Below, in pieces: positions 29,120-39,238 of a stretch of 64,000 nucleotides of DNA (within the stretch, counting starts at the first letter, position 1; the number at the start of each line of letters is the position of its first letter). The translations under genes were made by a program, and so were the position numbers. The stretch lies in contig NZ_JJMN01000031.1 of NCBI RefSeq assembly GCF_000696385.1, forward strand, positions 1-64,000. The letters run 5' to 3'. The notes below the pieces were generated by a model. That model worked only from the letters and a program-made list of their open reading frames with translations, did no database searches and was not told the origin of the DNA. Origin of the DNA: Vibrio metoecus. Its GTDB lineage: Bacteria > Pseudomonadota > Gammaproteobacteria > Enterobacterales > Vibrionaceae.

Positions 29120-29877
29120 ATACCCTCTCTGTCGTATTAATTACGCATAACGCCGCGAAAACGCTTGCAGCAACACTCGAATCCGTACGCTGGGCCGATG
29201 AAATTATTGTGCTCGACAGTGGCAGTGATGATGACACACTCGCGATCGCTCAAACTTTTGGCGCTCAGTGTTATGAGCAAACCGATTGGCAAGGTTTTGG
29301 CCGTCAGCGACAAATAGCTCAATCATATGCCTCTTCTGATTACGTTTTAATGCTCGATAGCGATGAGCAAGTGACTTCGGAACTTTATCGTAGTATTCAA
29401 GGTATCTTGCAACAACCTGTGCAACGAAACATTGCCTATGCGTGCGCTCGACGTAACCGTTTTATCGGACGTTATATGAAACATTGTGGTTGGTATCCTG
29501 ACCATGTAATTCGTCTCTATTTACGTGAAGAGCGACAATACAATAATGATAGAGTACACGAATCATTGAACATGGATCAGGCACATCTGCATTATCTTGA
29601 TGGCGACCTACTACACGAAACTGCACCCAATTTCATTGAATTTCAGCAAAAACAACTGCGTTATGCAGAACAATGGGCACTCCAGCGCAAACAGCAGGGT
29701 AAGCAAGGCTCACTATGGCAGGCATTCTCACACAGCCTATCAGCTTTTCTTAAAACCTACTTAATTCGAAAAGGTTTTTTAGATGGCAAACACGGTATTG
29801 TCTTATCGCTGATTGTCACTCAATACACCTTTAACAAATATGTGGCTCTATGGGCATTGACTCAAAAAAAAGGATGA
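29116..29877 (+). CDS. waaE: Family 2 LPS core glycosyltransferase, WaaE/KdtX-like
   Basis: 253 residues: [24 protein letters not shown], then [25 protein letters not shown] with the GT-A metal site, and [22 protein letters not shown], typical of the WaaE/KdtX group that adds a beta-linked glucose to heptose I. The order waaA, waaE, coaD is also found in Serratia and Klebsiella. Overlaps waaA by four bases and is followed by coaD after seven. The symbol follows that family; activity in Vibrio is inferred. Confidence 0.85.
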   Translation: MNTLSVVLITHNAAKTLAATLESVRWADEIIVLDSGSDDDTLAIAQTFGAQCYEQTDWQGFGRQRQIAQSYASSDYVLMLDSDEQVTSELYRSIQGILQQPVQRNIAYACARRNRFIGRYMKHCGWYPDHVIRLYLREERQYNNDRVHESLNMDQAHLHYLDGDLLHETAPNFIEFQQKQLRYAEQWALQRKQQGKQGSLWQAFSHSLSAFLKTYLIRKGFLDGKHGIVLSLIVTQYTFNKYVALWALTQKKG

Positions 29878-29884
29878 GACATCG

Positions 29885-30364
29885 ATGAATAGAGTGATTT
29901 ATCCCGGAACATTTGATCCGGTAACTAACGGACATCTAGATATTATTGAGCGTTCAAATCGACTATTCGATGAAACGATTATCGCGGTTGCGGCTAGCCC
30001 TAGTAAAAAAACCATGTTTACTTTGGATGAACGCGTGGCAATTCTGCGTGACGCGGTTGCTCATTTACCACATGTTACTGTTGAAGGATTCTCTGGGCTT
30101 CTAGTTGATTTTGCTGTGCAAAAACAAGCAAATCTATTAGTTCGAGGACTAAGAACAACAATGGATTTCGAATATGAATTCGGTCTAACCAGTATGTATC
30201 GCAAACTCATGCCTAAACTGGAAAGCATTTTTCTGACCCCCAGTGAAGAATACGCCTTTCTTTCCTCAACCATTGTACGAGAAGTGGCTTTACATGGAGG
30301 CGATATTTCACGATTTGTTCCGCCATCCGTTGCTCAGAAAATGGCAGAAAAGATACAACCATAA
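29885..30364 (+). CDS. coaD: Pantetheine-phosphate adenylyltransferase
   Basis: 159 residues, the normal length. [21 protein letters not shown] contains the T/H-x-G-H nucleotidyl-transfer motif (TNGHLD); [15 protein letters not shown] and [22 protein letters not shown] are CoaD-specific. It makes dephospho-CoA from 4'-phosphopantetheine and ATP. Located after waaA-waaE as in many gammaproteobacteria, seven bases from the preceding stop, so likely co-transcribed with the LPS genes although functionally unrelated. Confidence 0.97.
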   Translation: MNRVIYPGTFDPVTNGHLDIIERSNRLFDETIIAVAASPSKKTMFTLDERVAILRDAVAHLPHVTVEGFSGLLVDFAVQKQANLLVRGLRTTMDFEYEFGLTSMYRKLMPKLESIFLTPSEEYAFLSSTIVREVALHGGDISRFVPPSVAQKMAEKIQP

Positions 30365-30367
30365 TCC

Positions 30368-30393
30368 TATGGGCGAGTCACACCCGCCCATAG
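30368..30393. terminator. Inverted repeat between convergent coaD and the UDP-GlcA epimerase gene
   Basis: CTATGGGCG and CGCCCATAG form a 9-bp stem around an 8-base loop in the 43-base gap between two convergent genes. Neither side has a clear U-run, so it may be a weak bidirectional terminator or an mRNA 3'-end stabiliser. Confidence 0.45.
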
Positions 30394-30407
30394 ACTATAA
30401 CCCATGA

Positions 30408-31415
30408 CTAGCACTGATAATACTGACGATACCAGTCAACAAACTCTTGTACCCCCTGCAATACACCAACCTTAGGTCTATAGCCGGTTGCTGTAAACAG
30501 ATCTTCCGTGTCAGCATAAGTCGTATACACATCACCGGGTTGCATTGGCAACATGTTCTTCTTCGCTTCAATACCTAATGCAATTTCCAGCGCCTTGATA
30601 TAATCCATTAACTGAACAGGGCTACCGTGACCAATATTATATACGCGGTAAGGTGCTGAGCTGGTGGCTGGAGAACCTGATTCGACCGTCCAGTCTGCAT
30701 TCGCTTGTGGCACCACATCTTTAATACGAATAATGCCTTCCACAATGTCATCGATATAGGTGAAATCACGCATCATATCGCCATTGTTATATACATCGAT
30801 CGATTCACCACTGATAATAGCTTTCGTGAACTTAAACAATGCCATATCAGGTCTCCCCCACGGTCCATAGACAGTAAAGAAGCGTAATCCGGTCGTTGGT
30901 ACACCATACAAGTGAGAATAAGTATGAGCCATTAACTCATTAGATTTTTTGGTTGCAGCATAGAGAGAGATAGGATGGTCAACACTATCTGATGTGTTGA
31001 ATGGCGTTTTACGATTCAGACCATACACTGAACTAGATGATGCATATACCAGGTGCTTGATTTTATGATGGCGGCAACCTTCTAAGATCGTCAAATGGCC
31101 AACCAAATTGCTATCGGCATAAGACATTGGATTATCTATTGAATAACGCACCCCTGCTTGAGCTGCCAAATGAATAACTTTATCAAACTGCTCTCGAACA
31201 AATAAATCCGCTACCGCTTCACGATCAGCAATATCCATTTCAATAAAGGAAAAATGCTCATGTGCTGCACGTTTTAATCGAGCCTCTTTTAAGGCAATAT
31301 CGTAGTAATCATTCAGGTTATCAATACCCACTACGTCATGGCCTTCCGCACATAAACGTTCAATGACTGCTGAGCCAATAAAACCAGCGGCTCCTGTTAC
31401 TAAATATTTCATCAC
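30408..31415 (-). CDS. UDP-glucuronate 4-epimerase-like SDR enzyme
   Basis: 335 residues: [50 protein letters not shown] and the Y-A-A-T-K catalytic pair, followed by FFTVYGPWGRPDMALFKF. The IDNLNDYYD and GPWGRPDMA stretches mark the WbnF/Gla/CapI group that interconverts UDP-glucuronate and UDP-galacturonate. It would act after Ugd (17792) to supply galacturonate for LPS. Not inside the O-antigen operon: it stands alone after coaD on the minus strand with mutM 63 bases upstream. Confidence 0.85.
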   Translation of the reverse strand: MMKYLVTGAAGFIGSAVIERLCAEGHDVVGIDNLNDYYDIALKEARLKRAAHEHFSFIEMDIADREAVADLFVREQFDKVIHLAAQAGVRYSIDNPMSYADSNLVGHLTILEGCRHHKIKHLVYASSSSVYGLNRKTPFNTSDSVDHPISLYAATKKSNELMAHTYSHLYGVPTTGLRFFTVYGPWGRPDMALFKFTKAIISGESIDVYNNGDMMRDFTYIDDIVEGIIRIKDVVPQANADWTVESGSPATSSAPYRVYNIGHGSPVQLMDYIKALEIALGIEAKKNMLPMQPGDVYTTYADTEDLFTATGYRPKVGVLQGVQEFVDWYRQYYQC

Positions 31416-31478
31416 AATTCTCTTTTCAGAACGAAATCTACGTGGTTTATATCACAGTTCTTCGACATATACCTGCGG

Positions 31479-32288
31479 TTAAAACTGACATTTCACACAA
31501 AAAAATGAGTTGCGCTGAGCAATTTTCTGCTCACAAAGCGGCTCACCACAATTCGGGCAAGGCTGTTTGGCTTTGCCATACACTTGCAGCTCTTGCGCGA
31601 AATAGCCCGGCTTACCATCGCTTTGGGTAAAGTCTTTCAGCGTGGTGCCGCCTTGCTTAATCGCCACTTGCAGCACTTGTTTGATGTTCGCTACTAAGAT
31701 TTGCCACTCCTCTAAACTCAGCGAGTTAGCCGGACGCAGTGGATGGATGCGTGATGTAAACAGCGACTCATTGGCGTAGATATTACCCACGCCCACGACT
31801 GCTGCATTGTCCATGATGAAAGCTTTTACTGCGATGCGTTTGTTGCGTGCTTTGTCCATCATATATTCAGCGTTAAAGGCTTCGGTCAGCGGCTCTGGCC
31901 CCAAACGCCCGAGCACTTCGTGGCTTTCATCTGGCGCACACCATAACCAAGCTCCGAAGCGGCGCGGATCGTTATAGCGCAGCCGTTTGCCACTGGTCAT
32001 CACCAGATCCACATGATCGTGTTTCGCAGCAGGAAAATCGCCATCCAAAATACGCAGCGAGCCAGACATACCTAAATGCACAATCGCACTGCCGACGGCG
32101 GTTTCAATAATCAGATACTTGGCTCGACGATGAATCGCGAGAATAGTTTGCCCTTCAAGCTGTTTCAGCTCTTGAGGGATCGGCCAGCGCAACTTGGGCG
32201 TACGTAACACTAAGGATTGAATGGTGCCGCCGACCAAATGTGGCGAGATCCCTAAACGACTTACTTCAACTTCAGGTAATTCCGGCAT
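31479..32288 (-). CDS. mutM: Formamidopyrimidine-DNA glycosylase (Fpg/MutM)
   Basis: 269 residues beginning [14 protein letters not shown], where the N-terminal proline is the catalytic nucleophile after Met removal. [14 protein letters not shown] and [13 protein letters not shown] helix-two-turn-helix region are present, and a C-terminal zinc finger ([11 protein letters not shown]...FFCVKCQF). It excises oxidised purines such as 8-oxoguanine. Nine bases downstream of the small membrane-protein gene. Confidence 0.97.
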   Translation of the reverse strand: MPELPEVEVSRLGISPHLVGGTIQSLVLRTPKLRWPIPQELKQLEGQTILAIHRRAKYLIIETAVGSAIVHLGMSGSLRILDGDFPAAKHDHVDLVMTSGKRLRYNDPRRFGAWLWCAPDESHEVLGRLGPEPLTEAFNAEYMMDKARNKRIAVKAFIMDNAAVVGVGNIYANESLFTSRIHPLRPANSLSLEEWQILVANIKQVLQVAIKQGGTTLKDFTQSDGKPGYFAQELQVYGKAKQPCPNCGEPLCEQKIAQRNSFFCVKCQF

Positions 32289-32297
32289 GACAACCTC

Positions 32298-32780
32298 TTA
32301 CAATGGCGCAGGAAATAGATAACTCGTCTCAACAGAGACCGCAATCCAACGATCTTGCCAATTTTTTAGCAACCAAAATTGGGGAGTCTGATAGAAGGTA
32401 ATCCTTTGTGGCTCTTCGCGATCGGCATACCACACTTCTATCGTTTGTGCGGTTGGTAATGCCGGTTGCAATGAACGATACGTCGCATCATCCACTTCCG
32501 TTCCCGTTATAGATTGCCAACGCTGCACTAATTCTTGTCCTTCGACACTCAGCTCAGGGGTCGATAGCCACTCTTCACGGCTTTTTTCTAATGAAAATTC
32601 GGGGAAATGCAGTGCCTGCAAAGTCGCATCAACTCGAAGTAACGAAGAAAACTGGCTTGAAGAGTCCGGTAAGAGATAGGTTTTTATGATCGTCGGTAAA
32701 TTGATCACGGCAATAAAACCAATAACAGCCAAAATCAGAATATTGTTCCAACGGCGGCGTCGAGGGGGGGAAACGCGCAT
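32298..32780 (-). CDS. Hypothetical single-pass membrane protein
   Basis: 160 residues from the ATG at 32780, chosen over 32810 because AAGGAG lies about 6 bases upstream of it. The N-terminus is basic (MRVSPPRRRRWNN) and followed by a hydrophobic segment (about residues 13-30), so it is probably anchored with a periplasmic C-terminal domain of ~130 residues rich in Trp and Glu. I do not recognise a domain. It lies between rpmG and mutM; a similar small gene occupies this place in Vibrio genomes. Confidence 0.7.
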   Translation of the reverse strand: MRVSPPRRRRWNNILILAVIGFIAVINLPTIIKTYLLPDSSSQFSSLLRVDATLQALHFPEFSLEKSREEWLSTPELSVEGQELVQRWQSITGTEVDDATYRSLQPALPTAQTIEVWYADREEPQRITFYQTPQFWLLKNWQDRWIAVSVETSYLFPAPL

Positions 32781-32904
32781 AATCACTCCTTGCGATAAGC
32801 AAACGTTCAAAGAGTAGCAAAGTGATGAAGGAGATCCTAGCCATCACCAAGTTCCTTAAATGGCAGACTTTCAGCTACTGAGGTTAACCCATAAATCACA
32901 GACA

Positions 32905-32936
32905 GAAAAAAACCCAACCAAAGGCTGGGTTTTTTC
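32905..32936 (-). terminator. Rho-independent terminator after rpmG
   Basis: A 9-bp stem AACCCAGCC/GGTTGGGTT (one mismatch, 3-base loop) is followed by seven T on the minus strand, 25 bases after the rpmG stop. A T-run on the plus side makes it potentially bidirectional. Confidence 0.8.
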
Positions 32937-32960
32937 ACACACTGTAAGAGCTCGAATCAA

Positions 32961-33128
32961 TTACTTGATTTTTGCTTCTTTGTACATAACGTGTTGACGA
33001 ATTACAGGATCATATTTCTTGATCTCGAATTTGCCAGGCATGTTACGCTTGTTTTTGTCAGTGGTGTAAAAGTGACCTGTATCTGCAGATGATACTAGGC
33101 GGATTTTTTCGCGAATGCCTTTAGCCAT
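32961..33128 (-). CDS. rpmG: 50S ribosomal protein L33
   Basis: A 55-residue protein, [19 protein letters not shown] to the C-terminus ...[10 protein letters not shown], which is L33. [20 protein letters not shown] is the conserved centre. It lacks the paired cysteine zinc ribbon, so it is the zinc-free paralogue type. It follows rpmB by 13 bases in the conserved rpmB-rpmG operon and ends just before a strong terminator. Confidence 0.97.
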   Translation of the reverse strand: MAKGIREKIRLVSSADTGHFYTTDKNKRNMPGKFEIKKYDPVIRQHVMYKEAKIK

Positions 33129-33141
33129 TGCTCAATTCCTC

Positions 33142-33378
33142 TTAAACGTTTTCGCCACGTGCACGGATCTCTACAAGAACAGCATCGATGCCTTTCTTGT
33201 CGATGATACGCATACCTTTAGCAGTTAGACGTAGTTTAACAAAACGTTTTTCGCTCTCTACCCAGAAACGATGAGTTTGTAGGTTCGGCAGAAAACGACG
33301 CTTAGTAGCATTTTTTGCGTGTGAGCGGTTGTTACCAACGGCAGGACGCTTACCAGTTACTTGGCATACTCGTGACAT
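33142..33378 (-). CDS. rpmB: 50S ribosomal protein L28
   Basis: 78 residues from the ATG at 33378: [20 protein letters not shown], then [21 protein letters not shown] and [16 protein letters not shown]. The open frame extends five residues upstream but the [10 protein letters not shown] start is the conserved one. First gene of rpmB-rpmG, with a long leader (about 120 bases) from a strong promoter. Confidence 0.97.
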
Positions 33379-33507
33379 GAATGTCTTCTCCAAATCGTTT
33401 CAGCTCGATATCAACCTTGGTGGCCGAACCTCTCTCTCTTTCCAAAATAAGAAGTTGAGGTTAAAAACCGTTATGGAATACCCATACAAGGCTATCAAAG
33501 GTCGCGC

Positions 33508-33536
33508 ATTATACTAACTTGCCGCACATTGCTCAA
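33508..33536 (-). promoter_or_regulatory. rpmB: Strong sigma70 promoter for rpmB-rpmG
   Basis: On the minus strand TTGAGC (33536-33531) and a perfect TATAAT (33513-33508) are spaced by exactly 17 bases. It lies in the 296-base radC-rpmB gap and leaves a ~120-base leader before rpmB. I see no other gene in the gap. Confidence 0.85.
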
Positions 33537-33674
33537 GACCCGAACAGATCCTTTTCGCAGGATTTGCTGATCTTTTTACGGTGCGAGCTGAATCAGGGTT
33601 AAAAAATGTCGGGGCATATTAGCAGATTCTCGCTAACTCACAAGCTTAAAAATGCCGCAAACCATAAGTGTTGA

Positions 33675-34349
33675 CTATATCCAGCCGCGCTCAGCAAAAG
33701 AGACCACTTCACCATCGCCAATCACGAAATGGTCAAGCACACGAATCTCCACTAACCCTAGCGCATCACGCAGGCGATCGGTGATCCTTCGATCGGCTTG
33801 ACTGGGTTCCGCAATCCCTGACGGATGATTGTGCGCGAGTATCACTGCGGCCGCATTATGATGCAGCGCTCGCTTCACGACTTCCCGTGGGTAAACGCTC
33901 GCCGCATCAATAGTGCCTTCAAATAATATTTCATCGCGGATGACGCGATGTTGGTTATCCAAAAATAAAATATAGAAGGCTTCGCGCTGCCGATCGCGCA
34001 GCACGCTCGACAAATAAAGTTTGGTTTGCTGAGGACTGGTCAGTGCATCACCACGTTTTAAGGTTTCTGCGAGATAGCGCTGCGTCATTTCCAAAACGGC
34101 TTGCAGTTGAACGTATTTCGCCTCCCCCAACCCTTTGTGACGACAAAATTCTTGTTGCGATGCACAAAACAGTGCGCGCAATGAGCCAAAATCGCGCAGC
34201 AGCAGATCGGCTAAGGCAAGCACGTTCATGCCCTGCGTTCCTGTACGTAAAAAAATAGCCAGCAATTCGGCATCGCTCAATGCTTGTGAACCGCGTTGCA
34301 ACAACTTTTCACGCGGCATGGATTCGACGGGTAACTGTTTTAGGCTCAT
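33675..34349 (-). CDS. radC: RadC, JAB/MPN-domain protein
   Basis: 224 residues, family length. [32 protein letters not shown] is the helix-hairpin-helix-like start; the JAMM metal site is seen as E (near [10 protein letters not shown]) and [14 protein letters not shown] around 174-187. RadC proteins were once linked to DNA repair but their biochemical role is unsettled. It lies upstream of rpmB as in E. coli, but is here separated from coaBC by a chemoreceptor gene. Confidence 0.93.
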   Translation of the reverse strand: MSLKQLPVESMPREKLLQRGSQALSDAELLAIFLRTGTQGMNVLALADLLLRDFGSLRALFCASQQEFCRHKGLGEAKYVQLQAVLEMTQRYLAETLKRGDALTSPQQTKLYLSSVLRDRQREAFYILFLDNQHRVIRDEILFEGTIDAASVYPREVVKRALHHNAAAVILAHNHPSGIAEPSQADRRITDRLRDALGLVEIRVLDHFVIGDGEVVSFAERGWI

Positions 34350-34460
34350 GACGATTCTCTGAGGGGATTTCGCTTACACAAGCCAGAGAATACAGAGGGC
34401 CGCAAGCGGCCCTAATAAAGTTTCGAATCACCTCAAACCATGATGTAACTCCACTGTTAC

Positions 34461-36140
34461 TTAAAGCTTAAAGTGGCCAACCAGCGATCCCATCTCTTGC
34501 CCAGCCTCCGCTAAACGTGAGCTGATTGCTTGCGAGCTGTTTAGGTTATCGTTCAATTGCGTGACGATGTGTTGAATCGCGACTAGATTTTGATTGATCT
34601 CTTCGGCTACTGCGCTTTGTTGCTCAGCCGCCGAAGCAGTTTGGATACCCATGTCATGAATTAAATGAACCGCTTGCGAGATCCCCGCTAAGCTCTCTTT
34701 AATTTGGACGGATTCTAACGCCGTTTTTTCGCCACGCTCTTGGCTAAGACTCATGCTGCTTACGGCTTTATTCACGCCTTGATGTAACGCGTTAAGCATG
34801 TCACCAATTTCTTTGGTGCTGTTTTGGGTACGACTTGCTAACGATCGCACCTCATCCGCCACTACGGCAAAGCCGCGCCCTTGCTCACCAGCACGCGCAG
34901 CCTCAATCGCGGCGTTAAGTGCCAACAGGTTGGTCTGATCGGCGATATCGCCAATCACTTTCAAAACTTGCGTAATTTTTGCGGCTTGTTGGCTAAGGTG
35001 AACGATCGCCTCCGATGTCTGGTTAACCTCATTGACCAATTCACCAATCCCGTCAATCGCTAGATTGACTTCAGTTTGTGCTGAAACAATTTGTACGTTG
35101 GCAGATTCAATGGCTTGGGCAGTCGCTTGAGTATTGCCTGCCACTTCACGAGCTGTTGCACTCATCTCCGTTACAGCCGCCACCACTTTCTCGGTTTCTA
35201 GGCAATGATGGCTCATTTTCTGGCTAGCCGCAGATGTTTGCTTATCCAGATCCTGCGCTGCTTGTTCAACGGAAATAGCCGAACAACTAAGTTGCTCGAT
35301 CATCGGATGAAGTTTATCCATAAAGGCATTAAACGCTTTCGCCACATCGCCAATCTCATCTTGGCTTTCGACTTTGAGGCGAGCACTGAGATCACCACCG
35401 CCTGCCGCCACATCTTGTAATGAGCTGACGACATGTTGTAGTGGAGCGATGCCACGCGAGACCACAAATCCAACAGCAATAATCGTAATCAGCAACCCAA
35501 ACACAGACATGCTGATGGCATACACAGTCTGATCATACAGTTCAGCTTCTCGTTCTTGGCGTTTGGCTTGTACTTGCTGATCAACATCATCAATATAGAT
35601 GCCGGTACCCAATACCCAATCCCATTTCGGCAGGTATTCGGCATAACCCAGTTTCGGCGCTTGAGCATTGATGGTGGGTTTATGCCAAGAGAAATAGAGG
35701 AATCCATCTCCCGTTTTTGAGGCATCAATTAAGCCAGCAATCACCGCGACACCATTTTCATCTTTCATGCCGTAGAGGTTTTTTCCCTCCAGCTCAGGTT
35801 TAATCGCATGTAGTGTATTTACCCCTTTTGAATCATAAGCAAAGAAGTAACCATCACTGTCAAAACGCATTGCTTTAAGAATTTGCTTGGCCTGTTCTTG
35901 GTTTTCACCGGCTTTGTCATTCTCATAAAGAGGCTTAACTGCCGTGACCCCCATCATTAAGTAGGCTTTGAGTTCATTTTTCTTAGCCTGAATCAACGCT
36001 TCACGATACTGATCCAGTTCTTGTTGCAGACTTTCATGGCCACTGCGGTAATACACCAAAGTGACTAGAGTGGTAATAATGATTAAAGGTATAACAGTTA
36101 AAAGTAGTAATTTGGTACGGCTACGTAGAGAAGACAGCAT
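34461..36140 (-). CDS. Methyl-accepting chemotaxis protein with single Cache (sCache_2) sensor
   Basis: 559 residues. First membrane segment about 11-31; a periplasmic Cache domain (about 35-195) with [16 protein letters not shown] and [12 protein letters not shown], typical of sCache_2; second membrane segment about 205-228; HAMP with [13 protein letters not shown]; then the methyl-accepting signalling domain with the conserved tip [20 protein letters not shown]. It lacks a C-terminal CheR-binding pentapeptide (ends LVGHFKL). Ligand unknown, possibly a small organic acid as for other sCache_2 receptors. Divergent from coaBC. Confidence 0.93.
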   Translation of the reverse strand: MLSSLRSRTKLLLLTVIPLIIITTLVTLVYYRSGHESLQQELDQYREALIQAKKNELKAYLMMGVTAVKPLYENDKAGENQEQAKQILKAMRFDSDGYFFAYDSKGVNTLHAIKPELEGKNLYGMKDENGVAVIAGLIDASKTGDGFLYFSWHKPTINAQAPKLGYAEYLPKWDWVLGTGIYIDDVDQQVQAKRQEREAELYDQTVYAISMSVFGLLITIIAVGFVVSRGIAPLQHVVSSLQDVAAGGGDLSARLKVESQDEIGDVAKAFNAFMDKLHPMIEQLSCSAISVEQAAQDLDKQTSAASQKMSHHCLETEKVVAAVTEMSATAREVAGNTQATAQAIESANVQIVSAQTEVNLAIDGIGELVNEVNQTSEAIVHLSQQAAKITQVLKVIGDIADQTNLLALNAAIEAARAGEQGRGFAVVADEVRSLASRTQNSTKEIGDMLNALHQGVNKAVSSMSLSQERGEKTALESVQIKESLAGISQAVHLIHDMGIQTASAAEQQSAVAEEINQNLVAIQHIVTQLNDNLNSSQAISSRLAEAGQEMGSLVGHFKL

Positions 36141-36323
36141 AAGATTCCCTTTATATTATTGTTAGTGTTGTGAATAACTTATCTCATATCCATGGTCTAT
36201 TGTCTGTGAAATGACCGATGCTTTGCAGCTCGACCAGTGGCGCGATGCACAGCGGTGGTTGTGACTCCAACTTTTAGCTCTAGCTGTGCTAACATAGCGC
36301 GCAGATTTTTTGAGGGTTCCCAA

Positions 36324-37523
36324 ATGCAAACATTGGCAGGCAAAAAGATTCTGCTCGGTATCAGCGGTGGTATCGCGGCATACAAATGTGCAGAATTGAC
36401 TCGTCGATTGGTGGAGCGCGGTGCGACCGTGCAAGTGGTCATGACCCACGCCGCCAAAGAATTCATCACCCCACTAACCATGCAAGCCGTCTCTGGACGC
36501 CCCGTATCGGATAGCTTGCTTGATCCTGCGGCAGAAGCTTCGATGGGGCATATCGAGCTCGCTAAATGGGCCGATTTGGTGTTGCTGGCACCAGCGACTG
36601 CCGATCTCATCGCGCGCATGGCCGCAGGGATGGGCAATGATTTGCTGACCACACTGATTCTGGCTACCAACGCCCCAGTCGCGATTGCGCCGGCTATGAA
36701 TCAGCAGATGTATCGCAATATCGCCACCCAAGAAAATCTACAAACGCTCGCCCGCCGTAGTTACACCCTTTGGGGACCGGCGGCGGGCGAACAAGCCTGT
36801 GGTGATGTCGGCCCCGGTCGTATGTTGGAACCAATGGAATTAGTGGCGCGCTGCGAAAGCTTCTTCGCCCCGAAAATTCTGCTCGGTAAACGTGTGCTGA
36901 TCACCGCGGGTCCAACTCGTGAAGCACTCGACCCCGTGCGCTATATCACCAATCACAGCTCAGGAAAAATGGGCTTTGCGCTGGCCAAAGCGGCCGCGCA
37001 ACTCGGCGCTGACGTCACGCTGGTCAGCGGTCCGGTGCATTTGCCAACCCCTGTGGGCGTTAAGCGAATTGATGTGCAGAGCGCATTAGAGATGCACAGC
37101 GCGGTGATGGCTCAAGCCACCTCGCACCAGATCTTTATCGCTTGCGCCGCAGTCGCCGATTATCGCCCACAGACCGTGGCTGAACAGAAAATTAAAAAGA
37201 ACAGCGATAACGACACGCTCTCCGTTGAGATGGTGAAAAATCCCGATATCGTGGCGTCCGTGGCGGCTCTGACTCAAGCTCGACCCTTTACCGTTGGCTT
37301 TGCGGCAGAAACGCAAGATGTCGAAACGTATGCGCGTGGCAAACTGGTGCGTAAAAATCTGGATATGATTTGTGCCAACGACGTATCGATCGCTGGGCAA
37401 GGCTTTAACAGCAACGACAACGCCTTGAGCGTATTCTGGAAAGACGGGCAACAAAGTCTGCCTTTGACCAGTAAAGAAGCACTCGCCACCGCGGTGATGC
37501 AATTAATTAACGATCAAATGTAG
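36324..37523 (+). CDS. coaBC: Bifunctional phosphopantothenoylcysteine decarboxylase/synthetase CoaBC
   Basis: About 399 residues from the ATG at 36324 (GAGGG about 9 bases upstream); the open frame extends 29 residues further but lacks similarity. The CoaC flavin domain has [17 protein letters not shown], the catalytic His region and PAMNQQMY; the CoaB domain begins near residue 190 with [29 protein letters not shown] and has the K-K-N-S-D region. Two successive steps from 4'-phosphopantothenate to phosphopantetheine. In E. coli dut follows; here slmA does. Confidence 0.95.
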   Translation: MQTLAGKKILLGISGGIAAYKCAELTRRLVERGATVQVVMTHAAKEFITPLTMQAVSGRPVSDSLLDPAAEASMGHIELAKWADLVLLAPATADLIARMAAGMGNDLLTTLILATNAPVAIAPAMNQQMYRNIATQENLQTLARRSYTLWGPAAGEQACGDVGPGRMLEPMELVARCESFFAPKILLGKRVLITAGPTREALDPVRYITNHSSGKMGFALAKAAAQLGADVTLVSGPVHLPTPVGVKRIDVQSALEMHSAVMAQATSHQIFIACAAVADYRPQTVAEQKIKKNSDNDTLSVEMVKNPDIVASVAALTQARPFTVGFAAETQDVETYARGKLVRKNLDMICANDVSIAGQGFNSNDNALSVFWKDGQQSLPLTSKEALATAVMQLINDQM

Positions 37524-37684
37524 GTGCTATTTTCGCCACCTACTTCAACCATTTTTATCAACACGCTTCGAACAACCTCTGAGCTTAGTTAAACTTCAAG
37601 GGTTTCATCTCCGTCGCAGACTTTTTGGCTGCGGCGGCGTATTTTTTGTTCATCAGCAGTGATAACCAAAAGGAAAGACGGGGC

Positions 37685-38275
37685 ATGGCCGGCAATAAGA
37701 AAATCAACCGACGCGAAGAAATCCTGCAAGCTCTGGCAGAAATGCTGGAATCCAATGAAGGGGCTTCGCGCATTACTACCGCAAAACTGGCCAAACAGGT
37801 TGGCGTTTCAGAAGCTGCGCTCTATCGCCACTTCCCAAGCAAAGCTCGTATGTTTGAAGGGCTGATTGAGTTTATTGAAGAGTCGCTGATGTCGCGCATC
37901 AACCGCATCTTTGATGAAGAAAAAGACACGCTCAATCGCATTCGTTTGGTCATGCAGCTCTTGCTCGCTTTTGCTGAACGTAACCCAGGCTTGACACGCA
38001 TTCTCTCCGGACATGCTTTAATGTTTGAGAATGAACGCTTGCGCGATCGCATCAACCAGTTGTTTGAACGGATTGAAACCTCTTTGCGCCAAATTCTGCG
38101 CGAACGTAAAATCCGCGAAGGAAAATCTTTCCCAGTCGATGAAAACATCCTTGCCGCGCAATTGCTCGGTCAGGTGGAAGGGAGTTTGAACCGCTTCGTG
38201 CGTTCTGATTTCAAATATCTGCCCACCGCCAATTTTGATGAATACTGGGCACTGCTGAGTGCGCAGATTAAGTGA
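37685..38275 (+). CDS. slmA: Nucleoid occlusion factor SlmA (TetR family)
   Basis: 196 residues from the ATG at 37685: [21 protein letters not shown] is the conserved SlmA start, so the 20 upstream residues in frame are not used. The helix-turn-helix ([23 protein letters not shown]) is TetR-type. SlmA binds specific DNA sites on the chromosome and antagonises FtsZ over the nucleoid. Its stop overlaps the possible GTG start of the acyltransferase gene lpxL, which suggests coupling. Confidence 0.95.
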   Translation: MAGNKKINRREEILQALAEMLESNEGASRITTAKLAKQVGVSEAALYRHFPSKARMFEGLIEFIEESLMSRINRIFDEEKDTLNRIRLVMQLLLAFAERNPGLTRILSGHALMFENERLRDRINQLFERIETSLRQILRERKIREGKSFPVDENILAAQLLGQVEGSLNRFVRSDFKYLPTANFDEYWALLSAQIK

Positions 38276-39228
38276 GTACAATGATTCAAGAAAAATACAG
38301 CAAACCTGAATTCTCTTTCGCTTTATTACACCCTAAATATTGGGGAGTTTGGTTGGGTTTTGGCCTACTCGCCCTGCTGGTTAATTTGCTGCCTTATTCC
38401 GTATTACTAAAAATCGGCCGTGGTTTAGGCCAATTTTCGATGCGCTTTGGTAAAAAGCGGGTTCACATTGCCAAACGCAATCTGGAACTCGCCTTTCCAA
38501 CCATGAGTCAAAGCGAGATCGACGCTTTTGTACTGGAGAACTTTAAAAACACCGGTATGGCGCTGATTGAAACTGGCATCACTTGGTTCTGGCCAACTTG
38601 GCGCTTCAAGCGCATTGTGATTGATAAAGATACCCAAGCAATGCGCCAACACATCCAGGCGGGCAAAGGCGTATTACTTTGCTGCGTACATGCACTCAAT
38701 CTGGAAATCACCGCGCGTGCTTTTGGCGTACTGGGCATCGGTGGCTACGGCGTTTACCGCCCACACGACAATATTGCGTATAATTTTATTCAGTATTGGG
38801 GGCGCTCTCATAACGGAAATCAACTGGTCGACCGTAAAAACCTAAAGAAAATGATCCGAGTGATACGTAATGGTGAAAGACTTTTTTATTTACCCGATCA
38901 TGATTACGGTCCCAATAAATCTGTGTTTGTGCCCTTTTTCTCCGTAGAGCAGGCATGTACGACGACAGGAACCAGTATCCTTGCTTATAGCTGCAAATGC
39001 CCTATCGTGATCGGCTCTGGGTTTCGTAATAGCAAAGGTCGCTATGAGATCATGGCTGATAAATCCATTGAAGCAGACTACCCACAAAAAGATGAAACCG
39101 CTGCCGCTGCATACATGAATAAATTTGTCGAAGAGATTATACTGCGCGCCCCCGAGCAGTGGATGTGGCTACACAAACGTTTCAAAACGATGCCAGATTC
39201 AACAATGAACCATTCACGATATCAGTAA
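38272..39228 (+). CDS. lpxL: Lipid A late acyltransferase LpxL
   Basis: 318 residues from GTG 38272, overlapping the slmA stop (an ATG three codons on is an alternative). LysoPC-acyltransferase-like family: N-terminal membrane anchor ([20 protein letters not shown]), the H-x4-D/E-like CVHALNLE active site, RPHDN and [18 protein letters not shown]. In V. cholerae the slmA-proximal member of this pair has been described as LpxL, adding myristate to Kdo2-lipid IVA. Inner membrane, cytoplasmic side. Eleven bases from its paralogue downstream. Confidence 0.87.
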   Translation: MSTMIQEKYSKPEFSFALLHPKYWGVWLGFGLLALLVNLLPYSVLLKIGRGLGQFSMRFGKKRVHIAKRNLELAFPTMSQSEIDAFVLENFKNTGMALIETGITWFWPTWRFKRIVIDKDTQAMRQHIQAGKGVLLCCVHALNLEITARAFGVLGIGGYGVYRPHDNIAYNFIQYWGRSHNGNQLVDRKNLKKMIRVIRNGERLFYLPDHDYGPNKSVFVPFFSVEQACTTTGTSILAYSCKCPIVIGSGFRNSKGRYEIMADKSIEADYPQKDETAAAAYMNKFVEEIILRAPEQWMWLHKRFKTMPDSTMNHSRYQ

Positions 39229-39238
39229 CGAGGAATTT

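Noticed and set aside
34397..34412. AGGGCCGC/GCGGCCCT hairpin between radC and the chemoreceptor gene, as a terminator
   Set aside because: A good stem but no U-run on either strand, so I do not list it as a terminator.
36197..36670. A 157-codon frame antisense to coaBC
   Set aside because: Inside coaBC, which is complete and conserved; no independent support.
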